From assembly GCF_003435815.1 (NCBI RefSeq), contig NZ_QTUV01000009.1, positions 40,448 through 104,447 of the forward strand: 64,000 nucleotides of DNA. Reading direction: 5' to 3'. How positions within the stretch are numbered: position 1 is the stretch's first letter; each line of letters opens with the position of its first letter. The notes under the pieces are model-generated. The model worked only from the letters and a program-made list of their open reading frames with translations, made no database searches and had not been told where the DNA came from. Positions 35,371 to 43,686 of this stretch are shown piece by piece. The position numbers and the translations under genes are program-made. The DNA comes from Dorea sp. AM10-31. GTDB taxonomy: Bacteria > Bacillota > Clostridia > Lachnospirales > Lachnospiraceae.

Positions 35371-38300
35371 ATGAAAACGAAACAGTGGAAACGATTACTT
35401 GCGGGAATACTATGTGTGACGATGGTAAGCGTCAGTACGGGGCCGGTTGTGTATGCGGCGGATGAGAGCACCACGCAGAGCAGTTTTGCAAAGGAAAGTT
35501 ATGAGCAGGAAAGTTCTGCAAAAGACAGTCAAATGCAGAGTGAACCAGACAGTGCAAAAAAGCAGGCGGCAGATTTGACGGAACAGAAAGAAGAAACCGC
35601 GAAGAGAGCAGGAAGTTTCGTTCTGGCAGCATCCGGTAAAAATGAGAATCTGATCTTGCCGGTATATGTAACGTATGAGGCAGGAGATACCATCTGGACG
35701 GCTTTGCAGAAAAGTGGATACAAGTTCGAAAGAAGTGTAGATGACAGCTTCGTAAAGAAAATAGAAGGGAAAGCGGGAAACTATTGCGTGTTCTGCGACG
35801 ATGGCAGTTATGATCTGGATGCGTCACCGGAAGACATTCAGGTAGTAGAATTTACTGAGATGACAGAATATGCAAAAAGCAGAAGTGCGCTGCTTTTTCG
35901 CATGGCAGAATACGAGAAGATGACGAACCATGTGCAGAAAGATCCGGCATGTGCAAAGGCATATGACAATGCAAGAAAAATGTACCGCAATGCCGAAGAG
36001 GATGTGGCGGCGTCTCTTTTAAAAGAATTGAATAATGCAATTGCCGCATATGAAAAATATCTGAGTGCGGCAGCCGTAAAGATTACGATAAATGCGACGC
36101 AGGACGGGAAAACACAGAAGAATCTGACGCTTAAGTTTACAGATGCGTATGACAACACCGTTACGGCAAAAGGGACAACGATCAATTTAAGACCCGGAAC
36201 ATACAGCTATGAAATATCCGATGGCGGTTATAACAGTTATGAAAACGCAGACGGAAAAGAGTTGAAGATTACAAAAAGTATGACCATTCAGGCGGAACTC
36301 CCGTCCGGGAAATGGTTTAGCGATGTGAAATTACTGAAAAGCCGGACAGATGCAGATGGAAAAAAACAGGCATATGCATATGAAACGGATGCGGATGGGC
36401 ACAGCGTAACCTGTGAGGTGGACGACCGTGCCGGGAAAAATGAAAAGGTATACCTCTATGCAGAGCGTGGCCAGGATCTTCCGGACAGGGAAAATGCATC
36501 AGCAGTCCTTTCCTGGTGGGAAATAAAGGAAGATACGCAGGATTCGGAGCCATCCGCAGAGAGAGAAACCATTGCGTGGGAAAGTGAAAAGAACGATTGC
36601 ACTTCCGGTGTAAAAGAAGGAATGACTGGTGGAAAACTTCAGTTGGAAGCACGTTATACGGTGAAAAACTCTTCCGGCACAAGTGGTGTGCAGGTGCAGA
36701 AATACCAGGTGACGTTTGAACGTGTCCCGACCGCAGACATTTCGCTGAAAGATGCAAAAGGTCGTGCGCTGAATCTGGGATTTGAGCCGGATATTACAGA
36801 ATATGAGACAGATACAGTCAGCAGTAAAGTATCGGTAGAAACGAAAACCTATGGAACGGACGGCTACAGCGTGACGGTAAAAAATGGAGATACTGTTTCG
36901 GAAGATGGAAACTGTAATCTTTCCAAAGGCACAAATTCGGTTACTGTGACAGTTGCCCACACGAATGGAAAATCGCGTACCTATCATTTCAAAGTAAATC
37001 TGGTTGAAAAAGTACCGGTAACGCTGAAAACACCGGATGGCGTGAAAGCAGTCATTGTAGATGCGAAAGATAAAGAGATTGAACCGGAAGAGGATGGAAC
37101 GTATGCATTGATTCCGGGTGCTTCCTACTCTTATATTGCATCAAAGGATGATACCTATTTTGCAAAAGAGACATTTCAGGTGAAAGCGGTTGCGGACGGC
37201 ACAATGACGGTGACCGCCGCAGAACCGGAAGAAAAAGACGGACTTGCGGGATTCGCAATGTACAATGCTGCTATGGGCAGCAGACGGGAAGTGTTTACAC
37301 CGGAGCAGGAATTTGAATCTGGTCGGCATATGTACCAGTACGCGGTACCGGATGCAAACAGCGCCATTTATGTACAGGCGAATACGCAAAATGATTATCA
37401 GGTGAAAGCAGTCTGGACAAAGCAATCCGATGGAACCCAGGCAGAGCAGACAAGAATTGCAGCAGTAAATACGAGCAAAGGAGCAACGGTGCTGGGGCAT
37501 GTGATCGAAGCGTGTGCGTATGGAAATACAGTGACGATTGTCACTTACAAAGAAGTATCCGGTGTGACTTATTACCAGAATTATGAAATGAATATCCGGC
37601 GTTCTCTGCATTTAAAGTCATTGAAAGCATCAAACGCTTCCGGAGATCTTACATTTGTAAATGCAAATGGAACGGCAGAGGCGTTTGACCGGGAAATTTA
37701 TGAATATCAGGTAAATGTTGCAAAAGGAACGAAATCTGTAAACCTTTCCGGAAGTTTCCTGAATGAAGAGAATGAAAACTGGTATGATGGCGGCTATTAT
37801 GCAGTCATTGGCGATAAGACGTATTCTGATCTGTCGGATATAGAAGTCCCGATTTCTGAAAATGGAGCAGACGAGAAGATAAAAATCCAAGTTGCGCATG
37901 CGAATCTGGATACCGTGCAGAATACATACACAATCTGTGTGAAGAAAAAAGAACCGGTTCAGGTGACATTTCAGGTAGATCCGGAAGATGCAAATATTTT
38001 CATTCAGAATGAGACGGATCATACTACTGTTTATACGGAAAATGGAATCTGTAAACTGTTGCCTGGAATACCGTATTCCTATACGATTACAAAAAATGGT
38101 TACAAGGCAGTCAGGGTGACAGATTTCCGTGTGGAGGAAGATATCAAAGTTCCGGTCACACTGGAAGAAGCGCCGGAAAATACAGAAATTAAAGATCTGA
38201 ATTCTCAGTGGCCGAGTTTCCGGGATGAGAATAATAACGTAGTCTTAGATGAGAAGACACCGGTCAAAGCAGAAGACAGCGTTCTCTACTGGGCAAATAA

Positions 38301-40347
38301 AGATGATTTTGACGGTTATTGCGGACATCCGATTCTTGTAGACGGATATCTGTACACATATGACAGTAAGAATCTGCTGAAAATGGATACGATAACCGGA
38401 AAACTGGTGAAACGCGGAGGTGCGCTTGCAAGACCTTCGTCCTTTGCAATCCAGCCACCGACTTATGCGGACGGAATGATTTTTGTCGGACTCAGCCAGG
38501 GAACAATCCAGGCATTCAATGCAAAGACAATGGAATCGCTGTGGGTTTATGAAGATCCGCTCGGTGGACAGCCGAACTGCCAGATTACGTATAAAAATGG
38601 ATATATTTATACCGGTTTCTGGAATTCAGAGACAGCAGAAGCGAATTATGTATGTATTTCGGCAGCAGATGAAGACCCGTCCCAGACAAATGAAAAGAAA
38701 GTGGCAACCTGGACACATACCGGAAAAGGCGGCTACTATTGGGCAGGAACTTACGCGGATGAGAGTGGAAAATTCCTGCTGCAGGGAACGGAAGACGGAG
38801 AGAGTGGTTACAAGAGCGGATATGCACATGTGTTCTCCATGAATCCGAAAAATGGAAAAGTGATCGATGATCTGATCTTGCCGTTTACCGGAGATATCAG
38901 ATGTAACATTGTAAAAGATACAGAAGGGGACAACCCGACGGGTGATTATTATTTCACATCAAAATCCGGTTATTTCTATCGTATTTCTGTAAATGCGGAC
39001 GGAACGTTTGACAAAGATTCGCTGCGGTGGATCAAGCTGGAGAACAGCAAAGGCTCCGATCTTACAATGAGTACCTCAACACCGACGGTTTACAATGGAA
39101 GAGCATATGTAGGCGTGTCGGGATCAGAACAGTTTGGTGCATACAGCGGACATGGAATCGCGGTGCTGGATCTGAAAACAATGTCGATTGCATATGTTGT
39201 ACCGACGCAGGGATATCCGCAGACGAGTGGTGTTCTGACAAGAGCATATGAGAAAGAGACCGGAAAAGTGTATGTCTATTTCTTTGATAATTACACACCG
39301 GGAAAACTCCGTGTGATCTCTGATGAACCGGGACAGACGGAAGCCACTGATCTGGAGCAGGAAACTGATAAAGGAAATACATATGATGTAGGAACTGTGC
39401 TTTTTACACCGTCTGATGCGCAGGCGCAGTATGCACTCTGCAACCCGATCGTGGACGAGTACGGAACTTTATATTTCCGCAATGATTCCAACCATATGAT
39501 GGCGCTTGGAGCGACGATCAGTAAACTGGAAGTGACAAAGCAGCCGAAGAAGACATCTTATAAAGAAGGAGAAAAATTCGACCCATCCGGTATGCAGGTT
39601 ATTGCGACCTATACGAACGGAAAGACGAGAGATGTGACAGAATATGTCAGCTACTCAGAAGAATCTCTTACACCGGATGATACGGATCTTACAATCACAT
39701 TCCCATATGTGAAATATCAGAACAGAGACGGACAGGCAGGGTGTGATTACACAGCGCCGATCACAAGCGTTTCACTGGATATTTCCAAAAAAGAACCGGA
39801 AGTAGAGCCGGAAAAAGAGGTCATACAGGAAAAAAATGTAACTCTTGCGAAAACAAGTTATACATATAATGGAAAGGTGCAGAAGCCAACCGTGAAGGCG
39901 AAAAATGCCAAAGGGCGGATCGTTGCAACGAGTAACTATACCGTATCCTATGCATCTGGACGAAAAAATGTCGGAAGCTATAAAGTGACTGTAAAATTCA
40001 AAGGTGATTACAAAGGCACGGTCACAAAGACATTTCAGATTGTGCCAAAGGGAACGAAGATCACAACTTTGAAAGCCGGAAAGAAAAGCTTTACAGCAAA
40101 ATGGAGCAGACAGAAAACCCAGACAACCGGTTATCAGTTTTCTTATACAACGGATAAGAAATTTAAAAAATCAGTAAAGACCATAACGATATCTAAGAAT
40201 ACAACAGTGCAGAAAACAGTGAAAAAATTAAAATCTAAGAGGCTGTATTATGTAAAAGTACGCACATACAAAACTGTGAAAATAAACGGAAAGACAACAA
40301 AGCTGTATTCAGGATGGTCATCTTACAAAAAAGTAAAAACAAAATAG
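35371..40347 (+). CDS. Giant secreted multidomain protein with probable beta-propeller
   Basis: 1658 residues from the ATG at 35371 (GAAGGAG 7 bases upstream). Signal peptide ends near VYA (29). Then a short DUF4430-like segment (about 75-160; YEAGDTIWTALQKSGYKF), helical region (165-235), beta domains including two cadherin-like beta-sandwiches (about 450-545 and 745-870), a repeat-rich region of PQQ/beta-propeller type (about 970-1380; blades such as DGYLYTYDSKNLLKMDTITG and GMIFVGLSQGTIQAFNAKT), a bacterial Ig-like domain (1383-1470) and a basic C-terminal module (1488-1658). No LPXTG or SLH motif. It is the last gene before cobalamin riboswitch 2; function unknown, B12 capture suspected. 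Confidence 0.85.
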   Translation: MKTKQWKRLLAGILCVTMVSVSTGPVVYAADESTTQSSFAKESYEQESSAKDSQMQSEPDSAKKQAADLTEQKEETAKRAGSFVLAASGKNENLILPVYVTYEAGDTIWTALQKSGYKFERSVDDSFVKKIEGKAGNYCVFCDDGSYDLDASPEDIQVVEFTEMTEYAKSRSALLFRMAEYEKMTNHVQKDPACAKAYDNARKMYRNAEEDVAASLLKELNNAIAAYEKYLSAAAVKITINATQDGKTQKNLTLKFTDAYDNTVTAKGTTINLRPGTYSYEISDGGYNSYENADGKELKITKSMTIQAELPSGKWFSDVKLLKSRTDADGKKQAYAYETDADGHSVTCEVDDRAGKNEKVYLYAERGQDLPDRENASAVLSWWEIKEDTQDSEPSAERETIAWESEKNDCTSGVKEGMTGGKLQLEARYTVKNSSGTSGVQVQKYQVTFERVPTADISLKDAKGRALNLGFEPDITEYETDTVSSKVSVETKTYGTDGYSVTVKNGDTVSEDGNCNLSKGTNSVTVTVAHTNGKSRTYHFKVNLVEKVPVTLKTPDGVKAVIVDAKDKEIEPEEDGTYALIPGASYSYIASKDDTYFAKETFQVKAVADGTMTVTAAEPEEKDGLAGFAMYNAAMGSRREVFTPEQEFESGRHMYQYAVPDANSAIYVQANTQNDYQVKAVWTKQSDGTQAEQTRIAAVNTSKGATVLGHVIEACAYGNTVTIVTYKEVSGVTYYQNYEMNIRRSLHLKSLKASNASGDLTFVNANGTAEAFDREIYEYQVNVAKGTKSVNLSGSFLNEENENWYDGGYYAVIGDKTYSDLSDIEVPISENGADEKIKIQVAHANLDTVQNTYTICVKKKEPVQVTFQVDPEDANIFIQNETDHTTVYTENGICKLLPGIPYSYTITKNGYKAVRVTDFRVEEDIKVPVTLEEAPENTEIKDLNSQWPSFRDENNNVVLDEKTPVKAEDSVLYWANKDDFDGYCGHPILVDGYLYTYDSKNLLKMDTITGKLVKRGGALARPSSFAIQPPTYADGMIFVGLSQGTIQAFNAKTMESLWVYEDPLGGQPNCQITYKNGYIYTGFWNSETAEANYVCISAADEDPSQTNEKKVATWTHTGKGGYYWAGTYADESGKFLLQGTEDGESGYKSGYAHVFSMNPKNGKVIDDLILPFTGDIRCNIVKDTEGDNPTGDYYFTSKSGYFYRISVNADGTFDKDSLRWIKLENSKGSDLTMSTSTPTVYNGRAYVGVSGSEQFGAYSGHGIAVLDLKTMSIAYVVPTQGYPQTSGVLTRAYEKETGKVYVYFFDNYTPGKLRVISDEPGQTEATDLEQETDKGNTYDVGTVLFTPSDAQAQYALCNPIVDEYGTLYFRNDSNHMMALGATISKLEVTKQPKKTSYKEGEKFDPSGMQVIATYTNGKTRDVTEYVSYSEESLTPDDTDLTITFPYVKYQNRDGQAGCDYTAPITSVSLDISKKEPEVEPEKEVIQEKNVTLAKTSYTYNGKVQKPTVKAKNAKGRIVATSNYTVSYASGRKNVGSYKVTVKFKGDYKGTVTKTFQIVPKGTKITTLKAGKKSFTAKWSRQKTQTTGYQFSYTTDKKFKKSVKTITISKNTTVQKTVKKLKSKRLYYVKVRTYKTVKINGKTTKLYSGWSSYKKVKTK

Positions 40348-40409
40348 TAGAAATATGAAACAAAATATTGTATCATTATGAAATGAATAAAAAAGAGAAT
40401 AAGAAAGGT

Positions 40410-40565
40410 CAGTGCGTCCGGGATGATTGATAAAGAAATCCCCCGGCAGTGGAATGAGGTGAGAAGCCTCGCGAGACGGTCACTGTGAAGTCTGGAAATT
40501 ATAATATGAAATTTTCACCATTATAATACACAGACTAAGTCAGATACACGGAGTGCTGCATCCTT
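40410..40565 (+). promoter_or_regulatory. Cobalamin riboswitch 2
   Basis: The core GGAATGAGGTGAGAAGCCTC, then GCGAGACGGTCACTGTGAAG and a B12-box-like AAGTCAGATACACGG follow the cobalamin aptamer pattern. It precedes the DUF4430-like repeat protein. Between the aptamer and the terminator at 40655 lies a 9-bp AAGAAAAAC/GTTTTTCTT hairpin (40621-40642). No terminator is visible between the previous gene's stop (40347) and this aptamer, so transcripts of the upstream operon may also run through it. Confidence 0.83.
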
Positions 40566-40654
40566 GACTTTGCCCAATCCGAAGTTGAAATATTAGATAA
40601 AAGATTTGTTGTGCTGTGCGAAGAAAAACAGATGTTTTTCTTGTGTGTGCATAT

Positions 40655-40694
40655 AACCGGCTTTTGAATTGGGTGATTCAGGAGCCGGTTTTTT
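40655..40694 (+). terminator. Expression-platform terminator of cobalamin riboswitch 2
   Basis: AACCGGCT (40655-40662) pairs with AGCCGGTT (40683-40690), with an inner TGAAT/ATTCA helix, followed by a T run. Confidence 0.8.
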
Positions 40695-40773
40695 ATTGTT
40701 GTTGTGCTTATATCTCAGAATTTATCTGAGGTTTTATATATAAAGAAAAGAGAAAAGGGAGGAAATAAGATTT

Positions 40774-43422
40774 ATGAAGTTTAAAAACAAAATAATGACT
40801 GCTATAGTTAGTATCTGTATGCTTGCATTTATCCTGCCAATGGCAGTATCTGCTGCAGATAACGCAGATTCATCAGACAAGAATACAATTACCTGCTATG
40901 TAAGAGCAGAACAGGATGACGGAACCATTCTTCCGTATACGAAAGTAACAATGAACAAAGACGAGGTACCGTCTTTCCAATCCTACAAGATTAAAAATGC
41001 ACCGGATGATGCGGATTATATCACACCGCTTCATATCTTACTTCAGGCATTAACAGATAAAGGAATGACAGACGAACTTGCAACTGTAGATATCGGATCC
41101 AGCGGATGGATCACAGATATGTTTGGATGGGGAATGGATCAGCTCTGGTGCTTAAATGGTATTGATGCGCCTACGGTAAGTGCAAAGTATAAAGCAAAAG
41201 ACGGAGACAAATATACATTCTATCAGGCAGCCGGAAACTGGGGCGCAGGATATGGATATCCTGGATATGGTTTCTTTGGAGAATATGGACCGGGACAGGA
41301 TTACACACCTTACAGCGCAATTGAGACAGACGACGTTACAACGGGGGTTGGGTCTGATGTAGAACTGACTTATCGTTATACAAGCTCTATGCACACACCA
41401 CAGTATGGACCATGTAATAATGAAGATGGTGCATATACAATGATTTTCGTCGGAAAGAATGGAGCAGATAAGGTTACAGATGAAGATTACCGCGAAGATA
41501 TTGAAGTAGATAAAGATGGTAAATTCAAAGTATCTTTTGATAAACCGGGAACTTATGTAGTATCTGGACGTTATTATAATAACGATAATACAAGAGGTGC
41601 CTGCAATGCATATTGCAAGGTTACAGTGCTGGATGCTGTAGAATATGCACAGAAGACAATTGATGCTCTTGATGATATTACATTAAATTCTGAAAAAGCA
41701 ATTGAAGAAGCTAAGAAAGCTTACAATTTACTGACTGACGAACAGAAAGAACAGATTAAAAACGCAGATGCAATTAAAACGGCTGAGGAAAAACTGAGCA
41801 AGCTTCAGGTAGAGAATGCTGAAAGCAAAATTAGCGCGATCGGAGATGTAACACTGGACTCAAAAGATGCGATTAAGGATGCAAGAGATACATATGACGC
41901 ATTGACAGATGACCAGAAAAAACAGGTAACGAATTACGATGTATTAGAAACAGCAGAAGCAAAACTGAGCGATCTTCAGGTAGAAAATGTTAAAAATAAA
42001 ATTGATGGAATCGGTGAAGTAACACTTAGCTCATCAAGTACAATCAAAGCTGCAAGATCAGCATATAATGCATTAACCGCAGACCAGAAAAAACAGGTAA
42101 CAAATTATGATGTATTACAGAAAGCAGAAAGCGAACTGAGTGATTTGCAGAAAGCAGATGCTGTAGTAACCAAAATCAAAAATATCGGAAAAGTTACACT
42201 GAAATCTGAGAGCAAGATAAAACAAGCAAGAACAGCTTACAATAAATTAACAGATAAACAGAAGACTCTGGTAACAAATTACGATGTATTAGAGAAAGCA
42301 GAAAAAGATCTTGCAGATTTGAAAGCAGCAGATCAGGTTTCTAAAAATATTACAAATATTGGCACAGTAACACTGGAATCCGAAGATGCGATCAAAGAAG
42401 CAAGAACAGCTTACGATGCACTGACAGATGCACAGAAAGAACTGGTAAGCAACAAAGATGTGCTTGAGAAAGCAGAAAAAGATCTTGCAGATTTGAAAGC
42501 AGCAGATCAGGTTTCTAAAAATATTACAAATATTGGAACAGTAACACTGGAATCCGAAGATGTGATCAAAGAAGCAAGAACAGCTTACGATGCACTGACA
42601 GATGCACAGAAAAAACTGGTAAGCAACAAAGATGTACTTGAGAAAGCAGAGAGTACACTGAAAGAATTACAGGATGCAAAAGCAGCCGATGTTAAGGCCG
42701 CAGAGAAAGTTACAAATAAGATCGACGCGATCGGAGATGTAACACTGGAATCCGAAGATGCGATCAAAGAAGCAAGAACAGCTTACGATGCACTGACAGA
42801 TGCACAGAAAGAACTGGTAAGCAACAAAGATGTACTTGAGAAAGCAGAGACCACATTGAAAGAGTTAAAAGATGCTAAAGATGCAGATGATGCAAAAGTA
42901 GCGGCCACTCCGAAGTCAATTACACTTTCCAATACAAGATACATTTACAATGGCAAAGTACAGAAACCGCAAGTAACAGTTAAGAACGCAAAAGGCGAAG
43001 TAATCAAAGGCTACACTGTAAAATATGCAGGTAACTGCAAGAACGTTGGAAAATACAAAGTAACTCTTACATTCAAGGGTGATTACAACGGAACAAAGAC
43101 AAAGACATTCAAGATTGCTCCGAAATCTGTAACAGTAAAATCATTAAAAGCCGCAAAGAAGAGATTTGATGTAAAATGGAGCAAACAGACGACACAAGTA
43201 ACCGGATATCAGGTACAGTATTCTACAGATAAGAACTTTGTAAAAGCTGTGAAGAATAAAAAGATCACAAAGAACTCGGTTGTCACAAAGACAGTGAAAA
43301 ACTTAAAATCTAAAAAAGTTTACTATGTAAGAGTTCGTACTTATACGACAGTAAAATACAATGGTGAGCAGATGAATTTACATTCTGACTGGTCTAAGGT
43401 TAAAAAAGTGACCGTAAAATAG
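40774..43422 (+). CDS. Secreted DUF4430-like protein with seven helical repeats
   Basis: 882 residues. Signal peptide ending AVSA (about 27). N-terminal DUF4430-like domain (about 35-160) with MDQLWCLNGIDAP and AKDGDKYTFYQAAGNW. A beta domain (about 200-287), then seven repeats of about 58 residues (288-710) of the theme AIGDVTLESEDAIKEARTAY, DALTDAQKELV, VLEKAE, predicted three-helix or coiled units forming a stalk. The basic C-terminal module (715-882) is clearly homologous to that of the 1658-residue protein. No LPXTG or SLH anchor, so the C-terminal module may bind the wall. Under its own cobalamin riboswitch. Cobalamin binding is inferred. Confidence 0.85.
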   Translation: MKFKNKIMTAIVSICMLAFILPMAVSAADNADSSDKNTITCYVRAEQDDGTILPYTKVTMNKDEVPSFQSYKIKNAPDDADYITPLHILLQALTDKGMTDELATVDIGSSGWITDMFGWGMDQLWCLNGIDAPTVSAKYKAKDGDKYTFYQAAGNWGAGYGYPGYGFFGEYGPGQDYTPYSAIETDDVTTGVGSDVELTYRYTSSMHTPQYGPCNNEDGAYTMIFVGKNGADKVTDEDYREDIEVDKDGKFKVSFDKPGTYVVSGRYYNNDNTRGACNAYCKVTVLDAVEYAQKTIDALDDITLNSEKAIEEAKKAYNLLTDEQKEQIKNADAIKTAEEKLSKLQVENAESKISAIGDVTLDSKDAIKDARDTYDALTDDQKKQVTNYDVLETAEAKLSDLQVENVKNKIDGIGEVTLSSSSTIKAARSAYNALTADQKKQVTNYDVLQKAESELSDLQKADAVVTKIKNIGKVTLKSESKIKQARTAYNKLTDKQKTLVTNYDVLEKAEKDLADLKAADQVSKNITNIGTVTLESEDAIKEARTAYDALTDAQKELVSNKDVLEKAEKDLADLKAADQVSKNITNIGTVTLESEDVIKEARTAYDALTDAQKKLVSNKDVLEKAESTLKELQDAKAADVKAAEKVTNKIDAIGDVTLESEDAIKEARTAYDALTDAQKELVSNKDVLEKAETTLKELKDAKDADDAKVAATPKSITLSNTRYIYNGKVQKPQVTVKNAKGEVIKGYTVKYAGNCKNVGKYKVTLTFKGDYNGTKTKTFKIAPKSVTVKSLKAAKKRFDVKWSKQTTQVTGYQVQYSTDKNFVKAVKNKKITKNSVVTKTVKNLKSKKVYYVRVRTYTTVKYNGEQMNLHSDWSKVKKVTVK
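41635..42890 (+). repeat. Seven in-frame tandem repeats of about 174 bp
   Basis: Repeats 5, 6 and 7 are almost identical at DNA level; for instance the segment at 42307 recurs at 42481, exactly 174 bp (58 codons) on. Repeats 1-4 are more diverged, suggesting recent expansion at the 3' end. Confidence 0.85.
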
Positions 43423-43453
43423 TTTGCAGATACTACAGACATAAAATGAAAAG

Positions 43454-43495
43454 CAGGAGGCACTGTGCAGAGAGCACGATGCCTCCTGTTATTTT
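43454..43495 (+). terminator. Terminator between the repeat protein and rpoB
   Basis: CAGGAGGCA (43454-43462) pairs with TGCCTCCTG (43480-43488), inner GTGC/GCAC helix, then TTATTTT. Confidence 0.75.
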
Positions 43496-43517
43496 GAAAA
43501 AAAGTTCAAATTGGGTA

Positions 43518-43547
43518 TTGACAAGCTAAATATCGCTATGCTATAGT
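43518..43547 (+). promoter_or_regulatory. rpoB promoter and leader
   Basis: TTGACA (43518-43523), 18-bp spacer, extended -10 TGCTATAGT (43539-43547). The leader of about 130 nt contains an 8-bp hairpin CAAAAACC/GGTTTTTG (43589-43617) and a small GGGC/GCCC hairpin (43638-43654) before the AGGAG ribosome site, possible attenuation elements. Confidence 0.75.
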
Positions 43548-43686
43548 TAAAAATGCGCTATTGTGGAAAGTTATGCCATGATATTGCACAAAAACCAGTA
43601 AAATACGAAGGTTTTTGCCGGAATTTTCAATATTTAAGGGCATTCGTAAAGCCCGCCAAAAAATAAACGAGGAGTGAAACGTCAAT

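Noticed and set aside
40774..43422. Adhesin or mucin-binding protein unrelated to B12
   Set aside because: The repeats alone would allow it, but the cobalamin aptamer directly upstream and the DUF4430-like head favour B12. The adhesin reading stays possible for the repeat region.
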